Assembly: GCA_029260195.1 (NCBI GenBank)
Contig: JAJDDS010000545.1
Coordinates: forward strand, 1-26,172
Length of the DNA: 26,172 nucleotides
Reading direction: 5' to 3'
DNA from: Phycisphaerae bacterium
Lineage (GTDB): Bacteria > Planctomycetota > Phycisphaerae > UBA1845
This document shows, piece by piece, positions 1 to 8,564 of this stretch (position 1 is its first letter; every line of letters begins with the position of its first letter). Both the position numbers and the translations under genes were made by a program. Under the pieces are notes generated by a model. The model saw only the letters and a program-made list of their open reading frames with translations. It had not been told where the DNA came from and ran no database searches.

Positions 1-2
1 CG

Positions 3-1835
3 GGGGTCGAGACGACGACGGGTCCGCTGGGGCAGGGGGTGAGCACGAGCGTCGGGATGGCGATCGCGGAGCGATGGTCGGCGGCGTCCTTCAATCGGCC
101 AGGGCACGAGATCGTGGATCATCGGGTGTACGCGTTCTGCAGTGACGGGGACTTGATGGAGGGTGTATCAAGCGAGGCGGCGTCGCTTGCGGGGCATCTC
201 GGATTGAGCAATCTGGTCTGGGTCTACGACAGCAACGGGATCAGCATCGACGGGAAGACGGACATCGCGTTTACCGAGAATGTGGCTGCGCGGTTTCAGG
301 CGTACGGTTGGTATGTGGCGCGCGTGGGCGACGTGAACAACCTCGACGAGTTTCACGTCGCGATGGAGGCAGCCATTGGTGAGTCAAGCCGCCCGTCACT
401 GATTGTGGTCAACACGCAGATCGGTTTCGGCAGTCCGAACCGCGCCGGGACAGCGAAGGCGCACGGGGAGCCGCTCGGTGCGGAGGAGATCCGGCTCGCC
501 AAGCAAGCGTACGGTTGGGATCCTGACGCTCATTTTCACGTTCCGGGTGAGGTTGGGTCGCACATGCGCGACGGCGCGGTGCGGCGAGGTGCGGAGTTGG
601 TGGCTGACTGGGATCGCCGGTTCGAAGTGTACGCAGCCGCCCATCCGGAATTGGCGAGGGAGTGGCGGTGTATGCAGGAGGGGTCGCTTCCGGACGGATG
701 GGAGGCGGCGTTGCCGACGTTCGACGCGGATGCGAAGGGGATGGCTACACGGGTGTCCGGGGGCAAGGCGTTGGCGGCGTTGGCGTCAAAGGTTCCATGG
801 ATGCTGGGTGGGTCGGCCGATCTGGTGGCGTCGACCAAGACGGCCGTTCCGGATAGCACGTATTTCCAGAAGGACAATCCCGGTGGGCGGAATATAGCGT
901 TCGGAATTCGCGAGCACGCCATGGGGGCGATCATGAACGGGCTGGCCCACAGCAAGGTCCGTCCGTTCGGTTCGAGTTTTCTGACGTTCACGGATTACTG
1001 TCGTCCAGCCATTCGGCTGGCTGCGTTGTCGAAGTTGCCGTCGGTTTTCGTGTTCACGCACGACAGCATCGGGCTGGGGGAGGATGGCCCGACGCATCAG
1101 CCGGTGGAGCAGATCGCGTCGCTGCGGGCGATGCCGAATCTGGATGTGATCCGTCCGTGCGATGCGAACGAGGCGTCGGTCGCCTGGAAGTACATCATGT
1201 CGCTGACGGATCGGCCGGTGCTGCTGGCGCTGAGTCGACAGAACCTGCCGACGATGGATCGGTCCAAGTTTGCTTCGGCTGAGGGGTTGCTGCGCGGGGG
1301 TTACGTGCTGGCGGACTGCGACGGGGATGCGGAGGTAATCCTGGTCGGAACGGGATCGGAGGTTTCGTTGTGTGTCGCGGCTTGGGAGGCGCTGTGCGGC
1401 GGGGGGGTCAAGGCGCGGGTGGTGAGCATGCCGTGTTGCGAGCAGTTCGATCGGCAGGACGATGCGTACCGGGAGTCCGTACTTCCATCGAGAGTGCCAT
1501 CGCGTGTCACTGTCGAAGCCGGCAGTACGCTGGGGTGGGCGAAGTACGCCGGGATCGAAGGTGCGACGATTGGGCTGGATCGGTTCGGCGAGTCGGCGCC
1601 CATCGCGGATGTGATGCGGGAGATGGGGTTTACGGTCGAGAACGTGGTGGCTGTGTGCAAGCGGCAATTGGATCGGGCGGCGGCGCGGCGGCGGAGTGCG
1701 TCGAACTCGGCGCCGGGCGCGTGCTCTGTTTCCGGCGGGGAATCGAGTTTTGGGGCGGGGTTGACCGAGGTGAGCGGCGATGAGCCGGGGGCTGCGTGCT
1801 CCGCGCCGGAACGGGTCGACGCCGCGGGGAGCTGA
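3..1835 (+). CDS. tkt: Transketolase, 5' end missing
   Basis: Transketolase moves two-carbon units between sugar phosphates in the non-oxidative pentose phosphate pathway, using thiamine diphosphate and Mg2+. The frame is open from base 3 (GVETTTGPLGQG, a conserved stretch), so the N-terminal part of the TPP domain lies outside the window and 610 residues remain. Visible family motifs are SDGDLMEGVSSEA followed by SNGISIDG (TPP/metal binding), IREHAMGAIMNG, and HDSIGLGEDGPTHQPVEQ in the pyrimidine-binding domain. The family normally ends soon after a segment like FTVENVVAVCKRQL. Here about 50 further residues follow, rich in Ser, Ala, Gly and Arg and without recognisable structure. It is the first gene of a + strand pentose phosphate cluster. 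The TGA stop directly touches an inverted-repeat element. Function is certain; the role of the tail is unknown. Confidence 0.97.
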   Translation, partial: GVETTTGPLGQGVSTSVGMAIAERWSAASFNRPGHEIVDHRVYAFCSDGDLMEGVSSEAASLAGHLGLSNLVWVYDSNGISIDGKTDIAFTENVAARFQAYGWYVARVGDVNNLDEFHVAMEAAIGESSRPSLIVVNTQIGFGSPNRAGTAKAHGEPLGAEEIRLAKQAYGWDPDAHFHVPGEVGSHMRDGAVRRGAELVADWDRRFEVYAAAHPELAREWRCMQEGSLPDGWEAALPTFDADAKGMATRVSGGKALAALASKVPWMLGGSADLVASTKTAVPDSTYFQKDNPGGRNIAFGIREHAMGAIMNGLAHSKVRPFGSSFLTFTDYCRPAIRLAALSKLPSVFVFTHDSIGLGEDGPTHQPVEQIASLRAMPNLDVIRPCDANEASVAWKYIMSLTDRPVLLALSRQNLPTMDRSKFASAEGLLRGGYVLADCDGDAEVILVGTGSEVSLCVAAWEALCGGGVKARVVSMPCCEQFDRQDDAYRESVLPSRVPSRVTVEAGSTLGWAKYAGIEGATIGLDRFGESAPIADVMREMGFTVENVVAVCKRQLDRAAARRRSASNSAPGACSVSGGESSFGAGLTEVSGDEPGAACSAPERVDAAGS

Positions 1836-1957
1836 GAACGTGCTTAAGGAGAAGTGGCACGCGGGATCGTTGTGGATGCGGAGGGCGCGTATTCGCGGCG
1901 CTACCGCCTGTTACGGTCGCGGCTCTGTTCAGAATATGCCCTTCTTAAACGCGTTCT
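1835..1957. repeat. Inverted-repeat-bounded short element, copy 1
   Basis: A 17-nt left arm (1835-1851, AGAACGTGCTTAAGGAG) pairs with a right arm (1941-1957, CTTCTTAAACGCGTTCT). As RNA this gives 14 Watson-Crick pairs, 2 G-U pairs and one mismatch. The interior holds the 17-nt core ACGGTCGCGGCTCTGTT (1913-1929), found identically in a second element at 6647-6663. The left arm begins on the last base of the tkt stop codon. It could be a miniature mobile element or a structured 3' UTR that ends or protects the tkt transcript. No long T-run is seen. Confidence 0.6.
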
Positions 1958-1960
1958 AGG

Positions 1961-2086
1961 ATGCGGGCGGCGATTTGGGCGGATCACCGCGGGTTTGAGT
2001 TGAGGGCGGAGATGGCGTCGATGTTACGCGACGAGCGACACTTGCGGCGACTGGAGAAGGTGAAGACGACGGACCGGGTGAGGTGA
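1961..2086 (+). pseudogene. rpiB-like remnant (ribose-5-phosphate isomerase B), internally deleted
   Basis: This 41-codon frame (ATG 1961, TGA 2084-2086) begins MRAAIWADHRGFELRAEM, which resembles the RpiB N-terminus (consensus like IAIGADHRGFELKE). It then passes directly into RDERHLRRLEKVKTTD, which resembles the RpiB C-terminus (consensus like GGRHARRVEKI). The roughly 100 residues between them, including the substrate-binding loop and catalytic cysteine region, are absent, so it cannot be an active isomerase. The location between tkt and tal fits a pentose isomerase gene. No ribosome binding site is seen, because an inverted-repeat element ends 3 bp upstream. The match is from memory of family consensus; a chance similarity in such a short frame remains possible. 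Confidence 0.55.
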
Positions 2087-2132
2087 GTTGGTGAGTCTGG
2101 AATGAGGATGCGCGAGCTGCGGGATCCGTCCG

Positions 2133-2168
2133 GCGCGGACGTCCGCGCGGGATGAATCCCGCGGCTCG
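2133..2168 (+). repeat. REP-like palindromic repeat, locus 1
   Basis: A perfect 16-bp palindrome, GCGCGGACGTCCGCGC (2133-2148), is followed by the hairpin CGCGGGAT-GA-ATCCCGCG (2146-2163, 8-bp stem) and the tail GCTCG. The stem differs from other copies (CGCGGACT/AGTCCGCG) by paired changes. It ends 6 bp before the tal ribosome binding site AAGGAGG (2175-2181), so the hairpin would lie in the tal leader if transcribed from upstream. Confidence 0.8.
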
Positions 2169-2186
2169 TACATTAAGGAGGTCACC

Positions 2187-3302
2187 GTGAGTACACGAAT
2201 TGAACAGATTGGGAAGTTGGGGCAGTCGGTATGGTGCGACACGATTAGCCGCTCGTTGATCGACTCTGGCGAGCTGCAGCGCTTGATCGACGCCGGGATC
2301 GTGGGGATGACGTCGAACCCGACGATCTTCCAGAAGGCGATCACGTCGAGCGACGATTATGACGCGGCCATCGAGAAACTGGTCGCGCGGGGGGATGATG
2401 CGGAGGCGGTGTACGAGCATCTGACGGTCACCGACATCGGCGACGCCGCCGACCTGCTGCGACCGGTCTACGATCGGACGGACGGGCTGGACGGGTACGT
2501 CAGCCTCGAGGTGAGCCCGCTGCTGGCGCACGACACGGACAAGACGGTGGACGAGGCGCGGCGCCTGTTCGCGCGCCTGGGGCGGCCTAACGTGTTCATC
2601 AAAGTTCCCGCCACCGAGGCGGGGATCCCCGCCGTTGAGACGCTGATCGGCGAGGGGATCAACGTGAACGTGACGCTGATCTTCTCGCTGGAAATGTACG
2701 CAAAGGTGATGGAGGCGTACATCCGGGGTGTGGAGCGACTGGCGGCCGGGGGCGGCGATGTGGGGAAGGTGGCGTCGGTGGCTTCGTTTTTTGTGAGTCG
2801 CGTGGATGGCGCCGTGGACAAGAAGTTGCAGGCGCGGATCGATGCAGGGGCGGCGGAGTTGAAGGATTTGCTGGGCAGGGCGGCTGTGGGGAACGCAAAG
2901 CTGGCGTATCAGCGTTACAAGCAGGTCTTTCACGGCGAGCGATTCGCGGCGCTGTCCGCCAAGGGGGCGCGGGTGCAGCGGCCTTTGTGGGCGAGCACGA
3001 GCACCAAGAATCCCTCGTATCCCGACACGCTGTACGTCGACACGCTGATCGGTCCTGAGACGGTCAACACGATGCCGCTGAATACGATCGAAGCCGCTCA
3101 AGATCACGGTCACGTCGCGGATGCGATTGAACGGGACTTGATCGTCTACGAGAACGCGCTGACGCGAATCGAGGCGGCGGGCGTGAGCATGGACGAGATC
3201 ACCGACACGTTACTGGCCGCAGGGGTGAAGTCGTTCTCGGATTCGTTCGAGGATTTGATGGCTGACATCGTGCGCAAGATGGCGCTCGTGCGGACGGGTT
3301 GA
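2187..3302 (+). CDS. tal: Transaldolase
   Basis: Transaldolase transfers a dihydroxyacetone unit from sedoheptulose-7-phosphate to glyceraldehyde-3-phosphate in the cytoplasm. The 371-residue length fits the longer actinobacterial/cyanobacterial-type Tal family. Visible motifs are GMTSNPTIFQKAI (residues 40-52), VFIKVPATEAGIPAVETL, whose Lys139 aligns with the Schiff-base lysine of the family, NVNVTLIFSLEMY, VASFFVSRVD, and LWASTSTKNPSYPDTLYVD near the C-terminus. The GTG start is supported by a strong AAGGAGG at 2175-2181 with 5-nt spacing. It lies between the tkt/rpiB-remnant region and gnd, with a REP-like hairpin just upstream of its ribosome binding site. No truncation is seen. Confidence 0.96.
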   Translation: MSTRIEQIGKLGQSVWCDTISRSLIDSGELQRLIDAGIVGMTSNPTIFQKAITSSDDYDAAIEKLVARGDDAEAVYEHLTVTDIGDAADLLRPVYDRTDGLDGYVSLEVSPLLAHDTDKTVDEARRLFARLGRPNVFIKVPATEAGIPAVETLIGEGINVNVTLIFSLEMYAKVMEAYIRGVERLAAGGGDVGKVASVASFFVSRVDGAVDKKLQARIDAGAAELKDLLGRAAVGNAKLAYQRYKQVFHGERFAALSAKGARVQRPLWASTSTKNPSYPDTLYVDTLIGPETVNTMPLNTIEAAQDHGHVADAIERDLIVYENALTRIEAAGVSMDEITDTLLAAGVKSFSDSFEDLMADIVRKMALVRTG

Positions 3303-3330
3303 CGGAAGGTGACCGGCGTGGGATGCGCGG

Positions 3331-3360
3331 GCGTCCGCGCGGACTGAAGTCCGCGGCTTG
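3331..3360 (+). repeat. REP-like palindromic repeat, locus 2
   Basis: The hairpin CGCGGACT-GA-AGTCCGCG (3338-3355) has an 8-bp perfect stem, the half-palindrome GCGTCCGC before it and GCTTG after it. It occupies the 92-bp gap between tal and gnd and ends 20 bp before the gnd ribosome binding site (GGGAG, 3381-3385). Confidence 0.8.
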
Positions 3361-3394
3361 CGCGCGGAGGGCGTGGGAACGGGAGAATTGAGCG

Positions 3395-4300
3395 ATGGAA
3401 ATTGGATTGATCGGGCTGGGGAAGATGGGGGGGAACATGGCGCGGCGGTGGATTCGGGGCGGACACCGCGTGGTGGTGTGCGATCGGGCGGAGGGGGCGG
3501 TCCGCGAGCTGGAGTCGGTGGGCGCGGTGCCGGCGGCGGATCCGAAGGCGCTGGTGGCGGCCATGAACGCGCCGCGAGCGGTTTGGATGATGCTGCCCGC
3601 GGGGGAGATCACGGAGGGGATGGTGACACAGCTTGGCACTTTGCTGTCGCCGGGGGACTGCATCGTGGACGGGGGGAACACGATGTACAAGGACGACATG
3701 CGCCGGGCGGAGGCACTGAAAACACGCGGCGTGGACTACGTCGATCAGGGGACCAGCGGGGGCGTGTGGGGGCTTGAAGAGGGTTACAGCCTGATGGTCG
3801 GCGGGGAAACATCGGTCGTGGATCGACTGAGACCGGCGTTCGAGACGCTGGCGCCGGGGGCGGAACTGGGTTGGGGGCATGTCGGTCCGGTGGGGGCGGG
3901 GCATTTCGTCAAGATGATCCACAACGGGATCGAGTACGGGATGATGCAGGCGTACGCGGAGGGCTTCGAGGTGCTCAAGGCCAAGGAGGCGTTCGGGCTG
4001 GATCTGCATCAGGTGTCGGAGATCTGGCGGCATGGGAGCGTGGTTCGGTCGTGGCTGCTGGATTTGATCGCGTTGGCGCTCGAGGAGGATCGCGACCTGT
4101 CGAAGATCAAGGGATACGTGAGCGATTCGGGCGAGGGCCGCTGGACGGTGTTCGAGGCGATCGATCTGGACGTACCGACGCCGGTGATGACGCTGTCGTT
4201 GATGGCGCGGTTCGTGAGTCGGCAGGACGACAGTTTCGCCGCCAAGATGCTGGCGGCGATGCGGAATCAGTTCGGCGGGCACGCCGTCAAGACCAGTTAG
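3395..4300 (+). CDS. gnd: 6-phosphogluconate dehydrogenase, decarboxylating (short GndA/YqeC type)
   Basis: This enzyme oxidatively decarboxylates 6-phosphogluconate to ribulose-5-phosphate. At 301 residues it belongs to the short branch (about 300 aa), not the 470-aa Gnd. The N-terminal Rossmann motif is GLGKMGGNMARRW (residues 6-18). DGGNTMYKDD, DQGTSGGVWGLEEGYSLMVGG-like substrate-binding residues and HFVKMIHNGIEYGMMQ with catalytic-type Lys173 and Asn177 follow, then YVSDSGEGRWTV. Cofactor preference (NAD or NADP) cannot be fixed by eye, though members of the short branch are often NAD-linked. ATG 3395 follows GGGAG at 9-nt spacing. Its stop lies 15 bp before zwf, and the zwf ribosome binding site (AGGAG, 4299-4303) overlaps the gnd stop, so the two are probably co-translated. 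Confidence 0.95.
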   Translation: MEIGLIGLGKMGGNMARRWIRGGHRVVVCDRAEGAVRELESVGAVPAADPKALVAAMNAPRAVWMMLPAGEITEGMVTQLGTLLSPGDCIVDGGNTMYKDDMRRAEALKTRGVDYVDQGTSGGVWGLEEGYSLMVGGETSVVDRLRPAFETLAPGAELGWGHVGPVGAGHFVKMIHNGIEYGMMQAYAEGFEVLKAKEAFGLDLHQVSEIWRHGSVVRSWLLDLIALALEEDRDLSKIKGYVSDSGEGRWTVFEAIDLDVPTPVMTLSLMARFVSRQDDSFAAKMLAAMRNQFGGHAVKTS

Positions 4301-4315
4301 GAGCGTTCGCACTCG

Positions 4316-5842
<1,527 letters not shown>

Positions 5843-6487
5843 GCTTTTTGCTGAATCCGCCCGTGATGCAATCTCGGCTCGCGGGCGATTCGTGGCTGCC
5901 TTGGCTGGTGGATCGACCCCGCGCGCCATGTACGCCGCTCTGTCAGACCCGAGCGGGTTGAGCCTCATCGACTGGAAAAACGTCCACGTCTTCTTCACCG
6001 ACGAGCGGTGCGTCCCGCCCGACGACGAGTCCAGCAACTACCGTATGGTTACCCAAGCGCTCCTTGACCACGTCAGCATCCCGGCGGATCACATCCACCG
6101 GATGAAAGGTGAGCTTCCCCCGAATGACGCAGCCGATGACTATGAGCAACGGCTTCGCGAGTGCGTGTCCGAGCCCGACGGCAAATTCGACTTCGTCCTA
6201 TTGGGGCTTGGTGCGGACGGCCACACGGCTTCGCTGTTCCCGAACACGGAAGCCCTGAACGCGACCGAGAGATGGTGCGTCGCCAACGCAGTGCCCGCGC
6301 TCGATACACATCGGCTCACCCTGACGTATCCGATCCTCAACTCCGCACGCCGGCTTGTATTCCTCGTGACCGGCTCGTCGAAATCCGCCGCCTTGTGCGA
6401 AGTCCTCTCCCCCACGCCATGTGTCGCGCTACTTCCTGCGCAACGCATCATCCCCCACACCGGCCAACTGTTGTGGGTCGTCGATGC

Positions 6488-6544
6488 GGACGCATGCCCG
6501 GACGCATGCCCGGACATCCGCGCGGACTGAAGTCCGCGGCTTCG
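6488..6544 (+). repeat. 12-bp tandem repeat plus REP-like palindrome, locus 3
   Basis: GGACGCATGCCC occurs twice in tandem (6488-6499 and 6500-6511), followed by GGACATCCG and the hairpin CGCGGACT-GA-AGTCCGCG (6521-6538), then GCTTCG. The hairpin contains the pgl stop codon (TGA, 6528-6530), and the tandem repeat encodes the last residues of Pgl. Confidence 0.8.
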
Positions 6545-6558
6545 AGTGTGTGTGTTAG

Positions 6559-6680
6559 CAGTACAGCGCAATGTCGCACTTCGCAGAGGTCCGCGGGGAG
6601 CGGCGCGCTGCGTTTCGGGGCCGAGAACACGGATGTCCGCTCCCTGACGGTCGCGGCTCTGTTAACTTTGCGCTGTACTG
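6559..6680. repeat. Inverted-repeat-bounded short element, copy 2 (MITE-like)
   Basis: Perfect 13-bp inverted ends, CAGTACAGCGCAA (6559-6571) and TTGCGCTGTACTG (6668-6680), bound a 122-bp unit. TTAG stands directly outside both ends (6555-6558 and 6681-6684), like a 4-bp target duplication. Nested internal pairs (GGGAGCGG with CCGCTCCC; CAGAG..CCGCG with CGCGG.CTCTG) would fold the unit into a long hairpin. It carries the core ACGGTCGCGGCTCTGTT (6647-6663) shared with copy 1. It lies between convergent pgl and ggt, and the right-hand TTAG contains the ggt stop codon. It could also act as a bidirectional terminator. No ORF is seen inside. Confidence 0.7.
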
Positions 6681-8423
6681 TTAGTAACCCGCGGGGCGGC
6701 CGGCTTTGTGCGGATCGGAGACGCCGACCCACCCGGTCGTTGTTCGCAGGATTGCCTGCACGACGCCGCCGCGCGCATCGTTTGACATCACATGGCCACG
6801 CGACTCGAGCCCAGCGACGACGTCCGGGAGCGCAGTCCGATCGAAGTACACCTCGTCCGGAGTCCACTGGTGATGAACACGCGGGGTCGTGATCGCTCGT
6901 TCGATCGGTAGCGCGAAGTCCAGCACGTTCAGGACGACAGCCAATACGGAACTGATGATGCGCGGACCCCCGGACGCGCCCAGCATGAGGTACGGCTCGC
7001 CGTCCTTGAGGATGATTGTGGGCGACATGCTCGATAGCGGTCGTTTCCCCGGTTCGACGGCGTTGCGGTCCGACTGGATCAATCCGAACGCGTTGCGCTC
7101 GCCGGGTAGGGCGGTGAAGTCGTCCATCTCGTTGTTGAGGATCACGCCCCACTCGTCCACCGCAACCAACGCCCCGAATGACGTGTTGATTGTCTCGGTG
7201 CTGACGACGACGTTTCCCCAGCGGTCCACCACGCAGAAATGGCTTGTGCCGGCGTCGTCGGGTAACGCCGCCGCGCCCGATTTCACGTCCGATGTTCCGT
7301 AGGCGGAAGCGTTGAGGACGCGATCGGGTTCAATGCGGGCAGCCAGTTGCGCCGCGTATTGGCGCGACGTGAGGAGATCCGTCGGGACAGGCACGAAATC
7401 GGTGTCGGCGAGCCACCGCGCCCGATCGGCGTAGGCGTGCTTCATCGCTTCGACGATGAGATGCTGTGTGCGTGCGGGATCTTCGCGGCGCGAGTGCTCG
7501 AGATCGAACCGCGCTAACGTGTTGAGCATTTGCACGAGCGCGACGCCGCCGGACGAGGGCGGTGGCATGGCGATTACGGTGTAGTCACGGTATGAGGAGA
7601 CGAGCGGCATTCGCTCGCGGACGCGATACGTCGCCAAATCGTCCGCGCGCAGGACTCCGCGGTGCTCGATCATGGTTCGCTCGAGCGCCTCTCCGAACGC
7701 ACCTCGATAGAAGAAATCCGGCCCCTCGCGTGCGAGTTGCTCCAGAAACCGCGCGAGCGCCGGTTGACGCAACACGTGTCCGACGGAGTGGAGACGTCCG
7801 TCATTGAGATGGACGCGATGGACGTAGGCGCACGACGATCGCAGTGACGGATCGGCGCGAAGTTGCGCCAGCGCCTGATCGGAGGAATCGCGGTAGTGCT
7901 GATCGATGGCGAACCCGCCCCGCGCCAGCGAGACGGCCGGCCTCAGGACACGCTCGAGCGACATCTTCCCGTACCGTTCGAGTGCCAGACATCGCCCCGC
8001 GACGAGCCCCGGAACGCCGACGGCGAGATGTCCGTTGCGACTCGGATTCCGGCGGTCCGGGTTACGCTTCACGGCGCGGATGTACATGTCCGGGCCGGAT
8101 CGGCGCGGCGCTGTTTCGCGGTAGTCGAGTGCGACGTTACGCCCGTCCGCGAATCGAATGATCGTGAATCCGCCGCCACCGCATCCGGTGCTGTAAGGCC
8201 GAGTCACACCCAGAGCGAATGATACAGCCGTGGCTGCGTCGATGGCGTTACCGCCGGCGCGAAGTATCTCGAGTCCCGCGCGCGACGCGTCGGTAGAGTC
8301 CGTTGCCACCATCCCGTGCGTTCCGCTCGCGACCCACGCGGGCCCCGACACCGCGCACCCGCTCGCGCCGACGACGATCATCCATGCCGCTAGTTTTGGA
8401 TCCACCCGTGTCAAGACTGTCAT
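6681..8423 (-). CDS. ggt: Gamma-glutamyltransferase, probable lipoprotein
   Basis: This family (Ntn-hydrolase, T03) cleaves gamma-glutamyl bonds of glutathione and related compounds outside the cytoplasm, and matures by self-cleavage before a catalytic threonine. The 580-residue precursor has an N-terminal hydrophobic segment ending in GASGC, a plausible though not ideal lipobox with Cys23. Visible motifs are GGNAIDAATAVSFALGV, the GCGGGGF oxyanion region, DDAGTSHFCVVDRWGN with nucleophile Thr393, NNEMDDF, and GKRPLSSMSPTI. GASGGPRIISSVL lies near the C-terminus. It is divergent from the first matrixin gene and convergent with pgl. Its stop codon falls in a direct repeat next to an inverted-repeat element. 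Whether the physiological substrate is glutathione is unknown for this lineage. Confidence 0.94.
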   Translation of the reverse strand: MTVLTRVDPKLAAWMIVVGASGCAVSGPAWVASGTHGMVATDSTDASRAGLEILRAGGNAIDAATAVSFALGVTRPYSTGCGGGGFTIIRFADGRNVALDYRETAPRRSGPDMYIRAVKRNPDRRNPSRNGHLAVGVPGLVAGRCLALERYGKMSLERVLRPAVSLARGGFAIDQHYRDSSDQALAQLRADPSLRSSCAYVHRVHLNDGRLHSVGHVLRQPALARFLEQLAREGPDFFYRGAFGEALERTMIEHRGVLRADDLATYRVRERMPLVSSYRDYTVIAMPPPSSGGVALVQMLNTLARFDLEHSRREDPARTQHLIVEAMKHAYADRARWLADTDFVPVPTDLLTSRQYAAQLAARIEPDRVLNASAYGTSDVKSGAAALPDDAGTSHFCVVDRWGNVVVSTETINTSFGALVAVDEWGVILNNEMDDFTALPGERNAFGLIQSDRNAVEPGKRPLSSMSPTIILKDGEPYLMLGASGGPRIISSVLAVVLNVLDFALPIERAITTPRVHHQWTPDEVYFDRTALPDVVAGLESRGHVMSNDARGGVVQAILRTTTGWVGVSDPHKAGRPAGY

Positions 8424-8564
8424 TCCAACGAGAACTCACTCCGAACTGTCTCCCCAGGATCGGGTAGCCTATGCCGATCCCGATTGACATGACAGCCCCC
8501 CGGCGATTACTCTTCTTGGTGCCGGGCAATTTACTACAACTGAATCGTTATTTGGGGTACGCTG

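Noticed and set aside
1956..3113. 385-codon minus-strand frame opposite tal
   Set aside because: Antisense shadow of tal with biased composition and no ribosome binding site.
6555..6684. Retron-like non-coding RNA, because of the outer inverted repeats
   Set aside because: No reverse transcriptase nearby and no msr/msd-like features; a MITE or terminator explains it better.
8484..8511. TTGACA as a -35 box for matrixin paralogue 1
   Set aside because: No acceptable -10 hexamer lies 16-18 nt downstream.
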